Shown: positions 41,140 to 52,182 of the stretch, in pieces
Layout of the letters: each line of letters begins with the position of its first letter
Position numbering within the stretch: the stretch's first letter is position 1
Source of the DNA: Frankia alni ACN14a
GTDB lineage: Bacteria > Actinomycetota > Actinomycetes > Frankiales > Frankiaceae
NCBI RefSeq assembly: GCF_000058485.1
Contig: NC_008278.1
Span: 738,962-802,961, forward strand
Length of the DNA: 64,000 nt
Reading direction: 5' to 3'
Program-made: the position numbers and the translations under genes
Notes under the pieces: model-generated
What the model saw: the letters and a program-made list of their open reading frames with translations, nothing else
Databases searched by the model: none
What the model was told of the DNA's origin: nothing

Positions 41140-42171
41140 ATGGAGCCACCGGAGGGTCCGCAGGTGGTCGCCGAGGTCGTCCGGGGGCTGCGCAGCGGCG
41201 CACCGTTCGTCGAGAGCCTGCATCACGGCACCGTCGTCGGTCTCGGTCGCGATGGTGCCGTCGCCCTGCGGGTGGGCGCGCCGGACAGGCCCGTGTTCCC
41301 CCGTTCGGCCGCCAAGCCCTTTCAGGCCGCCGCGATGCTGCGGGCCGGTCTCGACGGGGTCTTCCTGAGCCGGGACATCCCGAGCGACCTGCTGGCCGTG
41401 GTCGCGAGTTCGCACAGTGGCGAACCGGCCCACCTGGCCCGCGTGCTGGAGATTCTCTCCGTCGCCGGCTATTCCGCCGATGCCCTGCGCTGTCCCGCGG
41501 ACCTGCCGCTGGGCACCGCCGCGGCCGAGGCCCACCTGCGCGCCGGCGGGCGCGCCGAACCGGTCCTGATGAACTGCTCGGGCAAGCACGCCGGCATGAT
41601 CGCCTGCTGTGTGGCCGCCGGCTGGCCGGTGCGGAACTACACCGAGCCGGACCATCCGTTGCAGCAGGAGATCCGCCGCACGGTCGAGGACCTGATCGGT
41701 GAGGAGATCGCCGGCACGACGGTGGACGGCTGTGGCGCACCGCTGTTCGCCTTCTCGCTCACCGGGCTCGCTCGCGGGTTGCGGGCGATGGTGCAGGCGG
41801 CAGCGGGCAGCCCGGAGCGGCGCGTCGTCGACGCCATGCGCGCCCATCCCGAGCTGGTCGGCGGGGTCGGGCGCCCCGACACCGACCTGATGCGCGCCGC
41901 GCCGGGCGTGCTGGCGAAGAACGGCGCCGAGGGCGTCACCCTGGTCGCAACGCTCGACGGGCACACCGTCGCCATCAAGATCGCAGATGGGGCCGGGCGG
42001 GCGGGCATCCCGGTCGCACTGGCGGCGCTGAACCGCCTCGGCGCGCTGCCCGGGGTGGACACCCCGGGCCATCTCGAACTCGACATGGCTCAGCTCGCCG
42101 TGCTGGGGGCGCCGACGGTGCTTGGCGGCGGGCGGCCCGTCGGCTCCCTGCGGGTGCGCCTGCCCGGCTGA
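41140..42171 (+). CDS. L-asparaginase (AnsA/thermolabile type II family)
   Basis: 343 residues from ATG 41140. Matches the actinobacterial/rhizobial asparaginase family distinct from E. coli-type enzymes: VESLHHGTVVGLGRDG, FPRSAAKPFQAAAML (containing the S-x-x-K pair of this family), ASSHSGEPAHLARV, MNCSGKHAGMIACC and TTVDGCGAPLFAFSLTGLARG. It hydrolyses asparagine to aspartate and ammonia in the cytosol. There is no Shine-Dalgarno; TACCCT lies seven bases before the ATG, so the message may be leaderless. Confidence 0.9.
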   Translation: MEPPEGPQVVAEVVRGLRSGAPFVESLHHGTVVGLGRDGAVALRVGAPDRPVFPRSAAKPFQAAAMLRAGLDGVFLSRDIPSDLLAVVASSHSGEPAHLARVLEILSVAGYSADALRCPADLPLGTAAAEAHLRAGGRAEPVLMNCSGKHAGMIACCVAAGWPVRNYTEPDHPLQQEIRRTVEDLIGEEIAGTTVDGCGAPLFAFSLTGLARGLRAMVQAAAGSPERRVVDAMRAHPELVGGVGRPDTDLMRAAPGVLAKNGAEGVTLVATLDGHTVAIKIADGAGRAGIPVALAALNRLGALPGVDTPGHLELDMAQLAVLGAPTVLGGGRPVGSLRVRLPG

Positions 42172-42229
42172 CGGGGCAACGGCTCGCGGTCGGGGCGGAT
42201 CCGCCGGCACCGAACGCGAGTAGGGCTCA

Positions 42230-42994
42230 TCAACGGCTGCGCTGGCCTCGCCGCCCCGGCCGGTGGTGACGGGTCGGGTCGGGGGGCAGGCGGGGACGGC
42301 CCGCGACGGTGACGGCCACCGGCGGGATGATCGCCGCGATCACCATCATGATCATGGTGGCGGGGAGGGAGTACATCCGGACCACCGTGCCGCCCGCGAT
42401 GAACAGGGTGAGCGCGATCGACATCAGGATCAGGTAGCGCCGCCGCACCACCGGGTCGGCGCCGGGCCGCGGCGGCGCGGGCGAATCGGCTCCCGGCTGG
42501 GACCGGCGCGATCCAGCCGCCCCCGGACCGTCGCCACGCGTGGCTCGCGGCCCGCCGGGGGTGTGTGGCCCGCCTGGGGGATACGCCCCAGTCTTGGGAT
42601 ACGCCCCAGTCTTGGGATGGGGTCCAGTCTTGGGATGGGGTCCGGTCTCGGGATGGGGTCCGGTCCGGGGATACGCCCTGGCCTGGGGATGGGGCCTGGT
42701 CTGGGGATGGGGTGAACCGCCACGGGTGTGGCCCGGTCCGGCGGTGCGCGGCCGGCCCTCGTCGGTGAGCCGCAGGTCGTAGCGGCGGCGCAGGTCGGGG
42801 TCGCTGAGGATCCGGTAGGCCACGCTGACCCGGGTGAAGGCCGACGGCGAGCCGCCGGCGTCGGGATGGGTGCGCCGCGCGGCGACCCGGTACGCGTGGC
42901 GGATCTGGTCCGCGGTGGCGCCGGGGGCCACCCCGAGGACCTCGTACAGCGAGGGCTTCGTACCCACGGGCGCCTCCCGGCCATCCTCGATCAC
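42230..42994 (-). CDS. J-domain (DnaJ-like) membrane protein
   Basis: 254 residues from GTG 42994. Residues 14-75 are a J-domain: SLYEVLGVAPGATADQIRHAY, HPD in RRTHPDAGG, and VAYRILSDPDLRRRYD. A repetitive His/Pro/Thr/Gly linker (about 88-140, PHPKTG and AYPKTG units from an 18-bp repeat) follows, then a basic region and two membrane segments at the C-terminus (YLILMSIALTLFIAGG, MIMMVIAAIIPPVAV). J-domains stimulate Hsp70 ATPase; being membrane-tethered, it may recruit DnaK there. The Hsp70-WD40 gene is 20 kb away and need not be its partner. Confidence 0.88.
   Translation of the reverse strand: MIEDGREAPVGTKPSLYEVLGVAPGATADQIRHAYRVAARRTHPDAGGSPSAFTRVSVAYRILSDPDLRRRYDLRLTDEGRPRTAGPGHTRGGSPHPQTRPHPQARAYPRTGPHPETGPHPKTGPHPKTGAYPKTGAYPPGGPHTPGGPRATRGDGPGAAGSRRSQPGADSPAPPRPGADPVVRRRYLILMSIALTLFIAGGTVVRMYSLPATMIMMVIAAIIPPVAVTVAGRPRLPPDPTRHHRPGRRGQRSR
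42577..42716 (-). repeat. 18-bp tandem repeat encoding the J-protein linker
   Basis: About seven to eight diverged copies of an 18-bp unit (atacgccccagtcttggg or atggggtccagtcttggg) encode six-residue PHPKTG/AYPKTG-like blocks. Frame is preserved by the unit length. Confidence 0.8.
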
Positions 42995-43262
42995 CCGATC
43001 GGGCGGTCGGGCGGCACCGCGTCATGGCGAAAGTACGGGCACGTGACCAGAATGAGCGCCGAACCGCCCGAAGGCGAGCGCGAGACCGGCCACCCGGACC
43101 GATGCTCAAAGTAACATTCTACGCACTCTGCGATTTGAGTGAGCGTTTCGTGCTCGCGACCAGCCCCCCGCGTGCGGGGCCGGTCACGTCCCCGGCTCCC
43201 GCCGGGGGCGCGCCGCCGGGGCCGGCGCGCAGCGTGCGCACGGGTGACACGGGAATGGGGAC

Positions 43263-44657
43263 ATGGCGCAGGTCGTGAAGATCGTCGATGAGGTCGCGTC
43301 GCTGGTGGGCGAGCCTGACATCGCGGACCGGCTGACCGTCACCGGTCCGGCCGACGTCCTGCCCAGCCTGTACCGGGTGACGACGGTCGCGACCGCCTCG
43401 GTGGCGGCCGCGGCGGTCGGAGCCGGGCGGCTGCTGGCCGCCCGCACCGGCGGCGGCCCCCCGGACATCACCCTCGACACCCGCCACGCCGGTGCCGCCT
43501 TCCGCAGCGAACGCCACCTGCGCATCGACGGAAAGGCGCCGCCCGGCCCGTGGGACCCGATCTCGGGCTACTACCCCACGGCGGACGGCCGCTGGATCCA
43601 GCTGCACTGCAACTTTCCGCACCACTGTAACGGGGTGCTGGACCTGCTCGGGGCGCCGAATGACCGCGCCGCCGTCGAGCGGGTGATCCGGCGGGTCGAC
43701 GCCGCGCCGCTGGAGCTGGAGCTGCAGGCCATGGGGCTGTGCGCCAGCATGGCGCGGGCGGAGCCGGAGTGGGCCGAGCACCGGCAGGCCGGGGCGGTCG
43801 CCGACCTGCCGCTGATCGAGGTGAGCCGGCTCGGCGACGCCCCGCCGGCCCGGTTCGCACCGACGGAGACGCCGGCCGCCGGCCTGCGGGTGCTGGACCT
43901 GACCCGCGTCATCGCCGGCCCCATCGCCGGGCGCACGCTCGCCGCCTACGGCGCGGACGTGCTGCGGGTCGGCGCCGCCCACCTGCCGGAGGTGCACGGC
44001 CTGCTGGTCGACACGGGGTTCGGCAAACGCAACGCGTTCCTCAACCTGCGGGTTGCCGCCGACGCCCGCCGGCTGCGGGAGCTCATCGCGTCCGCCGACG
44101 TGCTCCTGCAGGCCTACCGGCCGAGCGCGCTGGACCGGCTCGGGTTCGGCCCGGACGCCGTCGCCCGGATGCGGCCGGGCATCGTCTACGCCAGCATCAG
44201 CGCCTACGGCCGGCAGGGGCCGTGGAGCGGGCTGCGCGGCTTCGACAGCCTGGTCCAGACCGCCTCGGGCATCGTCCTCGCCACGGCCGAGGCGGCCGGC
44301 GCGTCGAGCCCGGTGCCGCTGCCGGCGCAGGCGCTCGATCACGGCACCGGCTACCTCGCCGCGTTCGGGGTGCTCGACGCGCTCGCCCGTCGGGTGCACG
44401 AGGGCGGGAGCTGGCACGTGCGGGTCTCCCTGGCCCGGACCGGGCGGTGGTTGCAGGATCTCGGTCATCACGACACCCTCGACCTCCCCGACCCGACGGC
44501 GGACGACGTCGACGACTACCGCTCCTGCCTCAGCAGTGAGTTCGGTGAGCTTTCGTACATCCGGCCGGCGGCGACCGTCGCCGGGGTGGCCCCGCGCTGG
44601 CTCTCCGCGCCGGCCCCCCTCGGCACCAGCCAGGCGGTGTGGTCGGCGCCGCGCTGA
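43263..44657 (+). CDS. Family III CoA-transferase (CaiB/BaiF) with permuted domain order
   Basis: 464 residues from ATG 43263. The second half begins like a normal CaiB/BaiF N-terminus: LRVLDLTRVIAGPIAGRTLAAYGADVLRV, KRNAFLNLR, SADVLLQAYRPSALDRLGFG, YASISAYGRQGPWSGLRGFDSLVQTASGI, with the Asp of GFD at the usual catalytic position. The first half (about 95-200: GYYPTADGRWIQLHCNFPHH, LGAPNDRAAVERVI, AEWAEHRQAGAV) resembles the small domain that normally comes later. So the order is permuted, or it is a two-copy form trimmed at both ends; I recall similar actinobacterial proteins. It moves CoA between acyl groups; the acyl substrate is unknown. Confidence 0.85.
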   Translation: MAQVVKIVDEVASLVGEPDIADRLTVTGPADVLPSLYRVTTVATASVAAAAVGAGRLLAARTGGGPPDITLDTRHAGAAFRSERHLRIDGKAPPGPWDPISGYYPTADGRWIQLHCNFPHHCNGVLDLLGAPNDRAAVERVIRRVDAAPLELELQAMGLCASMARAEPEWAEHRQAGAVADLPLIEVSRLGDAPPARFAPTETPAAGLRVLDLTRVIAGPIAGRTLAAYGADVLRVGAAHLPEVHGLLVDTGFGKRNAFLNLRVAADARRLRELIASADVLLQAYRPSALDRLGFGPDAVARMRPGIVYASISAYGRQGPWSGLRGFDSLVQTASGIVLATAEAAGASSPVPLPAQALDHGTGYLAAFGVLDALARRVHEGGSWHVRVSLARTGRWLQDLGHHDTLDLPDPTADDVDDYRSCLSSEFGELSYIRPAATVAGVAPRWLSAPAPLGTSQAVWSAPR

Positions 44658-45041
44658 CCGCCTGCGCTGACCACGGCGAAAGCGGTTTCGGGACGGCGCT
44701 CCCCACGTTGCGGCGCGTGTACGACCCGCGCGGATTGTAAACAGTGGGCGCGCCGGGACGCCACTTTTGTGTCATCCAGGTAACAACCTGATATGTGTAC
44801 TTTCGGTCGATCTGCCCGGGGACTACGTTTCCGCCATCTCAGCGGAGAGTGCGTGCGGGTCGGCCGGATCATCCCGCCGATCCGGGGACGACTTCCGGGG
44901 GGCGGTCGGGGGCGGCGCGCAGGGGCGCGTCATCCTCTAGGCGGTGGCGCGCCGGCTCGACGTCGGTGGCGCCGGGGGTAGCTCGTAGCTGGGTCGGTCG
45001 TGGCATCGGGCTTGCGATCGGCGGACCGGAGGAGGAAATGC
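44658..45041 (+). promoter_or_regulatory. Leader and promoter region of the ABC importer operon
   Basis: No gene. The stretch around 44735-44815 (gattgtaaacagtggg ... ccacttttgtgtcatccagg ... cctgatatgtgtac) is AT-richer than its surroundings and is the likely promoter/operator. GGAGGA at 45029-45034 is the ribosome binding site for the binding-protein gene at 45042. Confidence 0.45.
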
Positions 45042-46217
45042 ATGCGTAGGCGCCCGCTCCTGGGAGCGATAGCCCTCGCCGCGGCCGTGACGATGACCGC
45101 CGCGGCCTGTGGGAGCGACAGCGGCGGTGGTTCTTCCGGAGACGGCAAGAAAACGATCACCATCGGCTTCCAGGGCGTTCTGTCGGGCGACAATCAGCAG
45201 CTCGGACTGAACGCCCTTTACGGCGTACGGACCGCGATCGCGGAGGTGAACGCCGACACGAGCTCGCCGTTCCAGCTCAAGCTCGCCGAGTCCGACGACG
45301 GCGGTTCCCCGGACCAGGGCCCGACGGCCGCGCAGAAACTGATCGACGACTCCAAGGTCGTCGCGGTCGTCGGCCCGATGTTCTCCGGCGCCACCAAGGC
45401 CAGCGAGCCCGCCTACACCCAGGCCGGCCTGCTGTCGGTCAGCCCGTCCGCGACGAACCCGGCGCTGACGACGCTGGGCTTCAAGACCTTCTACCGGGTC
45501 ATCGCGCCGGACACGGTGCAGGGCAAGGCCGCCGCCGACTACGTGGCCACCGTCCTGCAGGCGAAGAAGGTCTATTCGCTGGACGACAAGAGTGAGTACG
45601 GCACCGGCCTGTCCGGCGCCCTGGAGCCCGAGCTCACGGCCAAGGGCGTGCAGGTCACCCATGACGGCATCAACCCGACCAAGGACTACACCTCCGAGGC
45701 CACGAAGATCATCGCGGCGGCTCCGGACGTCCTGTACTACTCGGGCTACTACGCCGAGCTCGCCCTGCTGTCCAAGGCGCTCAAGGACAAGGGCTTCACC
45801 GGCAAGATCGCAAGTGGGGACGGCTCGCTCGACCCGCAGTACGTCGCGCAGGCCGGCGCCGCCGCCGCCGAGGGTACCTACCTCACCTGCCCCTGCGGCG
45901 ACGCGAACACCGACCCGAAGGCCGCCGCGTTCGTCGCGTCCTTCAAGAAGGTCAACAAGGGCGCGAAGCCCGGTACCTACTCCGGTGAGGCGTACGACGC
46001 CACCCTCGCGCTCGCGGACGTGTTCAAGAAGCTCGGCAACGACGTCAGCCGCGAGTCGGTCGCGAAGGCCTTCGGTGCCGTGAACTTCCAGGGCATCACG
46101 AAGACCGTCGCCTTCGAGCCCACCGGCGAGGTCAAGGGTTCCAACGTGTTCGTCTACCAGGTCAAGAACGGCGCGATCACGGTTCTCGGGAACACCGCGG
46201 ATCTGATCAAGTCCTGA
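45042..46217 (+). CDS. livK: Branched-chain amino acid-type ABC transporter substrate-binding lipoprotein
   Basis: 391 residues from ATG 45042. Lipoprotein signal MRRRPLLGAIALAAAVTMTAAAC with a lipobox-like AAAC at about residue 23, then a Gly/Ser-rich tether. The Leu/Ile/Val-binding periplasmic fold starts at TITIGFQGVLSGDNQQLG; VAVVGPMFSGATKASEPAY and LLSVSPSATNPALT form the ligand-hinge region. It captures the substrate outside the membrane and delivers it to the LivHM channel encoded next. The family also takes urea, amides and aromatic acids, so the ligand is not certain. A hairpin follows the stop. Confidence 0.93.
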   Translation: MRRRPLLGAIALAAAVTMTAAACGSDSGGGSSGDGKKTITIGFQGVLSGDNQQLGLNALYGVRTAIAEVNADTSSPFQLKLAESDDGGSPDQGPTAAQKLIDDSKVVAVVGPMFSGATKASEPAYTQAGLLSVSPSATNPALTTLGFKTFYRVIAPDTVQGKAAADYVATVLQAKKVYSLDDKSEYGTGLSGALEPELTAKGVQVTHDGINPTKDYTSEATKIIAAAPDVLYYSGYYAELALLSKALKDKGFTGKIASGDGSLDPQYVAQAGAAAAEGTYLTCPCGDANTDPKAAAFVASFKKVNKGAKPGTYSGEAYDATLALADVFKKLGNDVSRESVAKAFGAVNFQGITKTVAFEPTGEVKGSNVFVYQVKNGAITVLGNTADLIKS

Positions 46218-46227
46218 CACCGGTGCG

Positions 46228-46264
46228 GGCGGTGGCCGGGTGCGATGCGCATCCGGCCACCGCC
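46228..46264 (+). terminator. Hairpin between livK and livH
   Basis: Perfect 12-bp inverted repeat GGCGGTGGCCGG/CCGGCCACCGCC (46228-46239, 46253-46264). Located in the 187-bp gap after the binding-protein gene, it probably causes partial termination or 3'-end protection, giving more binding protein than channel. Confidence 0.7.
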
Positions 46265-46404
46265 TCGCCGCGTCGGGCGAAACATCCGCCTGGCAGAACG
46301 GACTTTCCAGTACCAGAATCAACATCCATCACCAGGACGCGCATCCGCCACCGGAACGCACCTTCTGCCGGGCGAACGAGCCACGCGACGAACGAGGCAC
46401 ACGT

Positions 46405-47333
46405 ATGGGTTTCCTCGACCAGTTCTGGCAGCTGACCATCGACGGACTGATGGTCGGCTCGCTGTACGCGGTCATAGCACTCGGGTACACACTCGTGTAC
46501 GGGGTTCTCCAGCTCATCAACTTCGCGCACAGCGAGGTGTTCATGCTGGGATCCTTCGGCGGCCTGTTCGTCGCCCGAGCCCTGCTGCCCGACGACGGGT
46601 CGGTGCCCGGGGGGCTCGCGTCGGTGGGGCTGGTGGCCGTCGGCCTCGGCGCCGGCGCGGTCTGCGGCGGGCTCGCCGCGTTCACCCTCGAACGCGTGGC
46701 CTATCGGCCGCTGCGGCGCCGCTCCGCGCCCCGGCTGGCCTACCTGATCAGCGCGATCGGGGCGTCGCTGTTCGCCGTGAACCTGGCCGGCAAGGAGTTC
46801 GGGCGGCAGAACGTCGACCTGCCCGACCTGTTCCACAACGGCACGGTCTTCACGGTCTTCGGCGCCGACGTCTCCACCCAGTCGCTGGTCATCTTCGCCG
46901 TCGCGGTCGCGATGCTGATCGGGCTGGACCGCCTCGTCGCCGGCACCCGCCTCGGCCAGGGCATCCGGGCCGTGGCCCAGGACGCCGACACCGCCGTCCT
47001 GATGGGCGTGAACGTCGAGCGGATCATCATCGTCACGTTCGTCGTCGGCGGCCTGCTCGCCGGCGCCGGCGGCTTCCTCTACGCGATGACGTTCAACGCC
47101 TCGTACAGCATGGGGTTCGTCCCCGGGGTGAAGGCGTTCACCGCGGCGGTCCTCGGCGGCATCGGCAACGTGCGCGGCGCGATGCTCGGCGGCCTGCTGC
47201 TCGGCCTGGTCGAGAGTTATGGTGGCTACCTGTTCCAGGCGTCCTACAAGGACGTCATCGCCTTCCTCGTCCTGGTGGCGATCCTGATGATCAGACCGTC
47301 CGGCCTGCTCGGCGAGCGGCTGGGGCGGGCGGC

Positions 47334-47337
<4 letters not shown>
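46405..47337 (+). CDS. livH: Branched-chain amino acid ABC transporter permease LivH
   Basis: 310 residues, ATG 46405 with GAGG eight bases upstream. LivH family: WQLTIDGLMVGSLYAVIALGYTLVYGVLQLINFAHSEVFM at the N-terminus, about eight membrane segments, and the cytoplasmic EAA-like loop GQGIRAVAQDADTAVLMGVNVERII that contacts the ATPases. The C-terminal VKAFTAAVLGGIGNVRGAMLGG is also conserved. It forms the membrane channel with LivM; its stop overlaps the livM start (ATGA). Confidence 0.95.
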
Positions 47338-48877
<1,540 letters not shown>

Positions 48878-48881
<4 letters not shown>

Positions 48882-49867
48882 GCCGGGCCGGTTCCCACCG
48901 CGGGGTGCCCGGCGCCCGCCGCCCGCGCGCCGACGAGACCGCACCCGGCGACCTGGTCGTCGAGGCCCGCGACCTGGCGCTGCGCTTCGGCGGCGTGACC
49001 AGCCTCGACGGCGTGTCGCTGCGCCAGCGCCGCGGGGAGATCCTCGCGGTGATCGGCCCGAACGGGGCCGGCAAGACGTCGCTGTTCAACTGCCTGACCG
49101 GGGCGTACCGGCCGCAGGAGGGCTCGGTCACCTTCTGGCCGCGCCCGGACGGCCCGACCGAGCTCGTCGGCCGCCGCCCGCACGCGATCACCCGGCTGGG
49201 CGTGGCCCGCACCTTTCAGAACATCCGGCTGTTCCCCGCCCTCTCGGCGCTGGAGAACGTGCAGATCGGTACCGAGGTGCGCCAGCGGTACGGGCCGGTC
49301 GGCGCGATCCTGGGCCTGCCGCACGCCCGGCGCGCCGAGCGCGACGGGGTGCGCCACGCGCTGAGCCTGCTCGACCTGGTCGGGCTGTCCCACCGTACGC
49401 ACGAGCTGGCCGCCTCGCTGCCGTACGGCGAGCAGCGCCGGCTGGAGATCGCCCGGGCCCTGGGCACCGGGCCCAGCCTGCTGCTGCTCGACGAGCCGGC
49501 CGCCGGCACCAACCCGGCGGAGAAGCGCGACCTCGCCGCGCTCATCACGCGCATCGCCGGCACCGGCGTGTCCGTGCTGCTCATCGAGCACGACATGCGG
49601 CTGGTGATGTCCGTGGCCACCTCGGTGGTCGTGCTCAACTTCGGCCGAGTGATCGCCCACGGTACACCGGGGGAGGTCCAGCGCGATCCGGCGGTCATCG
49701 AGGCGTACCTCGGCGTCACCGACGCCGAGGCCACCGCCGGCGATGTCGACGTCACCGCCGGACCCGGCGCCAGGCCCGGCGCCAGGCCCGGCGCCAGGCC
49801 CGGTGCGAGGCCCGGAGTCGGGCCCGGAGTCGGGCCCGGCGCCGTCGTGCGGAAGGACCTGCGCTGA
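48878..49867 (+). CDS. livG: Branched-chain amino acid ABC transporter ATP-binding protein LivG
   Basis: 329 residues from GTG 48878, preceded by GGGAGG. Walker A GPNGAGKTS, Q-loop in RTFQNIRLF, signature LPYGEQRRLEIARAL (a LivG-type variant of LSGGQ), Walker B LLLLDEPAAGTNPAE, H-loop LLIEHDMRLVM. ATP hydrolysis drives transport with LivF. A C-terminal repeat PGAR x4 then PGVG x2 (12-bp DNA units, about 49765-49840) is not part of the family. The last bases overlap livF (TGATG). Confidence 0.95.
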
Positions 49868-50670
49868 TGCTGCTGACACTGAGTGACGTCGAGGTCGCCT
49901 ACGGCGCGGTGACCGCCCTGCGCGGGGTCAGCCTGGAGGTCGCCGAGGGCGAGATCGTCACCCTGCTCGGCGCCAACGGAGCCGGGAAGACGACGACCCT
50001 GCGGACCATCTCCGGCCTGCTGCGGCCGAAGGCCGGCGAGGTGCGCCTCGACGGCCGACCGCTGTCGTCCATCCCGGCACACGGCCTCGTCGGCGCCGGC
50101 GTCAGCCACGTGCCCGAGGGCCGGCGGGTCTTCCCCAGCATGAGCGTCCGCGAGAACCTGCTGATGGGCGCCTATCATGATCGTCGGCATGCGCGGGCGG
50201 ACCTGGAACGGGTCGTCGCGTTGTTCCCGCGGCTGGCCGAGCGGATCGGCCAGGCGGGCGGCACGCTGTCGGGCGGCGAGCAGCAGATGCTCGCGATCGG
50301 CCGGGCGCTGATGAGCCGTCCGCGGCTCATCCTGCTCGACGAGCCGTCGATGGGGCTGGCCCCGATGATCGTCCAGACCATCTTCGAGGTGATCGCCGAG
50401 ATCAACCGGGAGGGGGTCGCGGTGCTGCTCGTCGAGCAGAACGCGGCCTCGGCGCTGCGGATCGCCGGGCGCGGCTACGTGCTGGAGACCGGCCGGGTCG
50501 TCCTCGCGGACACGGCCGCGGCCCTGCTCGCCGACGACCGGGTCCGCCAGGCCTACCTCGGCGAGGACGTCGCCGGCGGGCCGGAAGTGCCACAAGGGCC
50601 CGCGCCGACCCGGGGCGGTGCGGCGGCGAGCCCGGCTCACGGCGCCGCGATCCGCGCCGACTCCGCCTGA
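49867..50670 (+). CDS. livF: Branched-chain amino acid ABC transporter ATP-binding protein LivF
   Basis: 267 residues. Walker A GANGAGKTT, HVPEGRRVFPSMSVRENL (typical LivF), signature TLSGGEQQMLAIGRALM, Walker B LILLDEPSMGLAP and H-loop-like LLVEQN. It pairs with LivG as the second ATPase. Starts on the overlap TGATG with livG, completing the livKHMGF operon. The tail beyond about 235 is low-complexity. The 3' end overlaps a small convergent frame. Confidence 0.95.
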   Translation: MLLTLSDVEVAYGAVTALRGVSLEVAEGEIVTLLGANGAGKTTTLRTISGLLRPKAGEVRLDGRPLSSIPAHGLVGAGVSHVPEGRRVFPSMSVRENLLMGAYHDRRHARADLERVVALFPRLAERIGQAGGTLSGGEQQMLAIGRALMSRPRLILLDEPSMGLAPMIVQTIFEVIAEINREGVAVLLVEQNAASALRIAGRGYVLETGRVVLADTAAALLADDRVRQAYLGEDVAGGPEVPQGPAPTRGGAAASPAHGAAIRADSA

Positions 50671-51041
50671 GCCGCCCGCTCGACGCCGGACCGGATGACG
50701 GCGCCCGACCCCATCGCCGTCATCACCGTCGCCCAGTCGTCTGCGTCGAGGCCGGAGCCGTCCCCTCGGCCGTTGCCTCCCCGCGGCCCGAAGCCGCCGC
50801 CCGGCCCGCCGCCGCCCGGTCGGTAGTCGTCGTCCGGTCCGAAGCTGCCGTCCGGTCCGAAGCTGCCGTCCGGTCCGAAGCTGCTGCCTGGACCGAAGCT
50901 GCTGCCGGGTCCGAAGCCGAGGCCAGGACTCATCCCGGCGTTGCGACGGGCCCAGTCCATCCCGTCGCGGGTGTCGGGCCCCCAGAGCCAGGCGACGAGG
51001 CCCACCAGCACGACCCCGCCCGTCACGATCAGGTGCGTCAT
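50637..51041 (-). CDS. Small membrane protein with Gly/Phe/Pro repeats (tentative)
   Basis: 134 residues from ATG 51041. One N-terminal membrane segment (MTHLIVTGGVVLVGLVAWLWG), then repeats of GSSFGP and DGSFGP, a Gly/Arg-rich stretch and a helical end. It overlaps livF by 34 bp on the opposite strand and is divergent from the LysR gene. No family recognised. The N-terminal segment looks like a real protein; the repeat part is a DNA-level tandem (50838-50920). Confidence 0.5.
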   Translation of the reverse strand: MTHLIVTGGVVLVGLVAWLWGPDTRDGMDWARRNAGMSPGLGFGPGSSFGPGSSFGPDGSFGPDGSFGPDDDYRPGGGGPGGGFGPRGGNGRGDGSGLDADDWATVMTAMGSGAVIRSGVERAAQAESARIAAP

Positions 51042-51114
51042 GATCCCCAGGATCTCGGCAGGCGCCTTTGCAGTCCATCTAATTTTTCCGCACACAACAG
51101 CTAAGATTTCCTAC

Positions 51115-52044
51115 ATGATCGACGTGCGCCGCCTGCGCATCCTGCGGGAGCTCGACAGCCGGGGAACGGTCGTGGCCACGGCCGCGGCGCTGCATCTGAC
51201 GCCGTCGGCGGTCAGCCAGCAGCTTGCCGCCCTGGCGAAGGAGACCGGCGTCCGGCTGCTCGACCCGGCCGGCCGCCGGGTCCGGCTCACCCCCGCCGCG
51301 CGGGTGCTGCTGGGCCATGCCGACGTCCTGTTCGCCCAGCTCGAGCGGGCCGAGGCGGATCTGGCCGCCTTCGACGAGGGTCGGGTCGGGTCGGTGGCAG
51401 TGGCGGCGTTCACCACGGCGATCTCCGGTATCGTCGTGCCGGCGATGTCCGCGCTGCGGGAGAGCCGGCCGCGGCTGCGGATGTCGGTGTCCGACGACGC
51501 CGAGCCCGCGTGCTTCGACCTGCTACTCGCCGGCGACCTGGATCTCGCGATCAGCATCACCCACCCGGGTGCCGAGTCCCTCGACGAGCGGCTGCTGCAG
51601 ATCCCGCTGGTCGACGATCCGCTCGACGTCGCACTGCCCGCCGCGCACCCCTACGCCGCCGCCGCGGCCGTGCCGCTGGAGGTGCTCGGCGGGGAGGACT
51701 TCATCTCCAGCCGCGCCGGCACCCCCTGCCACGAGGTGACCCACGCGGCGTGCGCCGCGGCCGGCTTCGTTCCCCGGGTGCGTCACCGCTGCGACGACTA
51801 CAGCGCGATCCAGGGCCTGATCGCCGCCGGTTGCGGGGTCGGCCTCATCCCGCGGCTGGCGAAACTGTCCAGCACTCCCCGGGTCGCCCTGCGACCCATC
51901 GCCGGCGTCCCGCCGATCCGGCCCATCTTCGCCGCCGTCCGCCGGGGCTCCCAGCAGGCCCCCCACCTGTCCGCCACCCTCGCCGCCATCGTCGCCGCCG
52001 CCCGATCCCCCGGCCTCTACGCCGCTGTCCCCGCATCACCGTGA
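51115..52044 (+). CDS. LysR family transcriptional regulator
   Basis: 309 residues from ATG 51115. N-terminal winged helix: MIDVRRLRILRELDSRGTVVATAAALHLTPSAVSQQLAALAKETGVRLLDPAGRRVRLT. The effector-binding domain follows (SVAVAAFTTAISGIVVPAM, LDLAISITHPG, GVGLIPRLA). TAAGAT lies about 7 bases before the ATG and no Shine-Dalgarno is seen, so the transcript may be leaderless from an AT-rich promoter. Being next to the livKHMGF operon, it may control it, or the divergent small gene; this is inference. Confidence 0.92.
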   Translation: MIDVRRLRILRELDSRGTVVATAAALHLTPSAVSQQLAALAKETGVRLLDPAGRRVRLTPAARVLLGHADVLFAQLERAEADLAAFDEGRVGSVAVAAFTTAISGIVVPAMSALRESRPRLRMSVSDDAEPACFDLLLAGDLDLAISITHPGAESLDERLLQIPLVDDPLDVALPAAHPYAAAAAVPLEVLGGEDFISSRAGTPCHEVTHAACAAAGFVPRVRHRCDDYSAIQGLIAAGCGVGLIPRLAKLSSTPRVALRPIAGVPPIRPIFAAVRRGSQQAPHLSATLAAIVAAARSPGLYAAVPASP

Positions 52045-52182
52045 CCGGCTGGGAGAAGGCCGATGACGGCGTGGCCCTGTCCGTGGCTGTTCTTGCTGTG
52101 AGGCCAACCCAGCCTGGCGGTGGCATCGCCAAGTCTGATACGGACCGGTGCGCGGCCTGTCCGCCTGGCGTGCCCTGGAGGA

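Noticed and set aside
50402-50593. Minus-strand Arg/Pro/Gly-rich frame inside livF
   Set aside because: Shadow of livF with random composition and no start signals.
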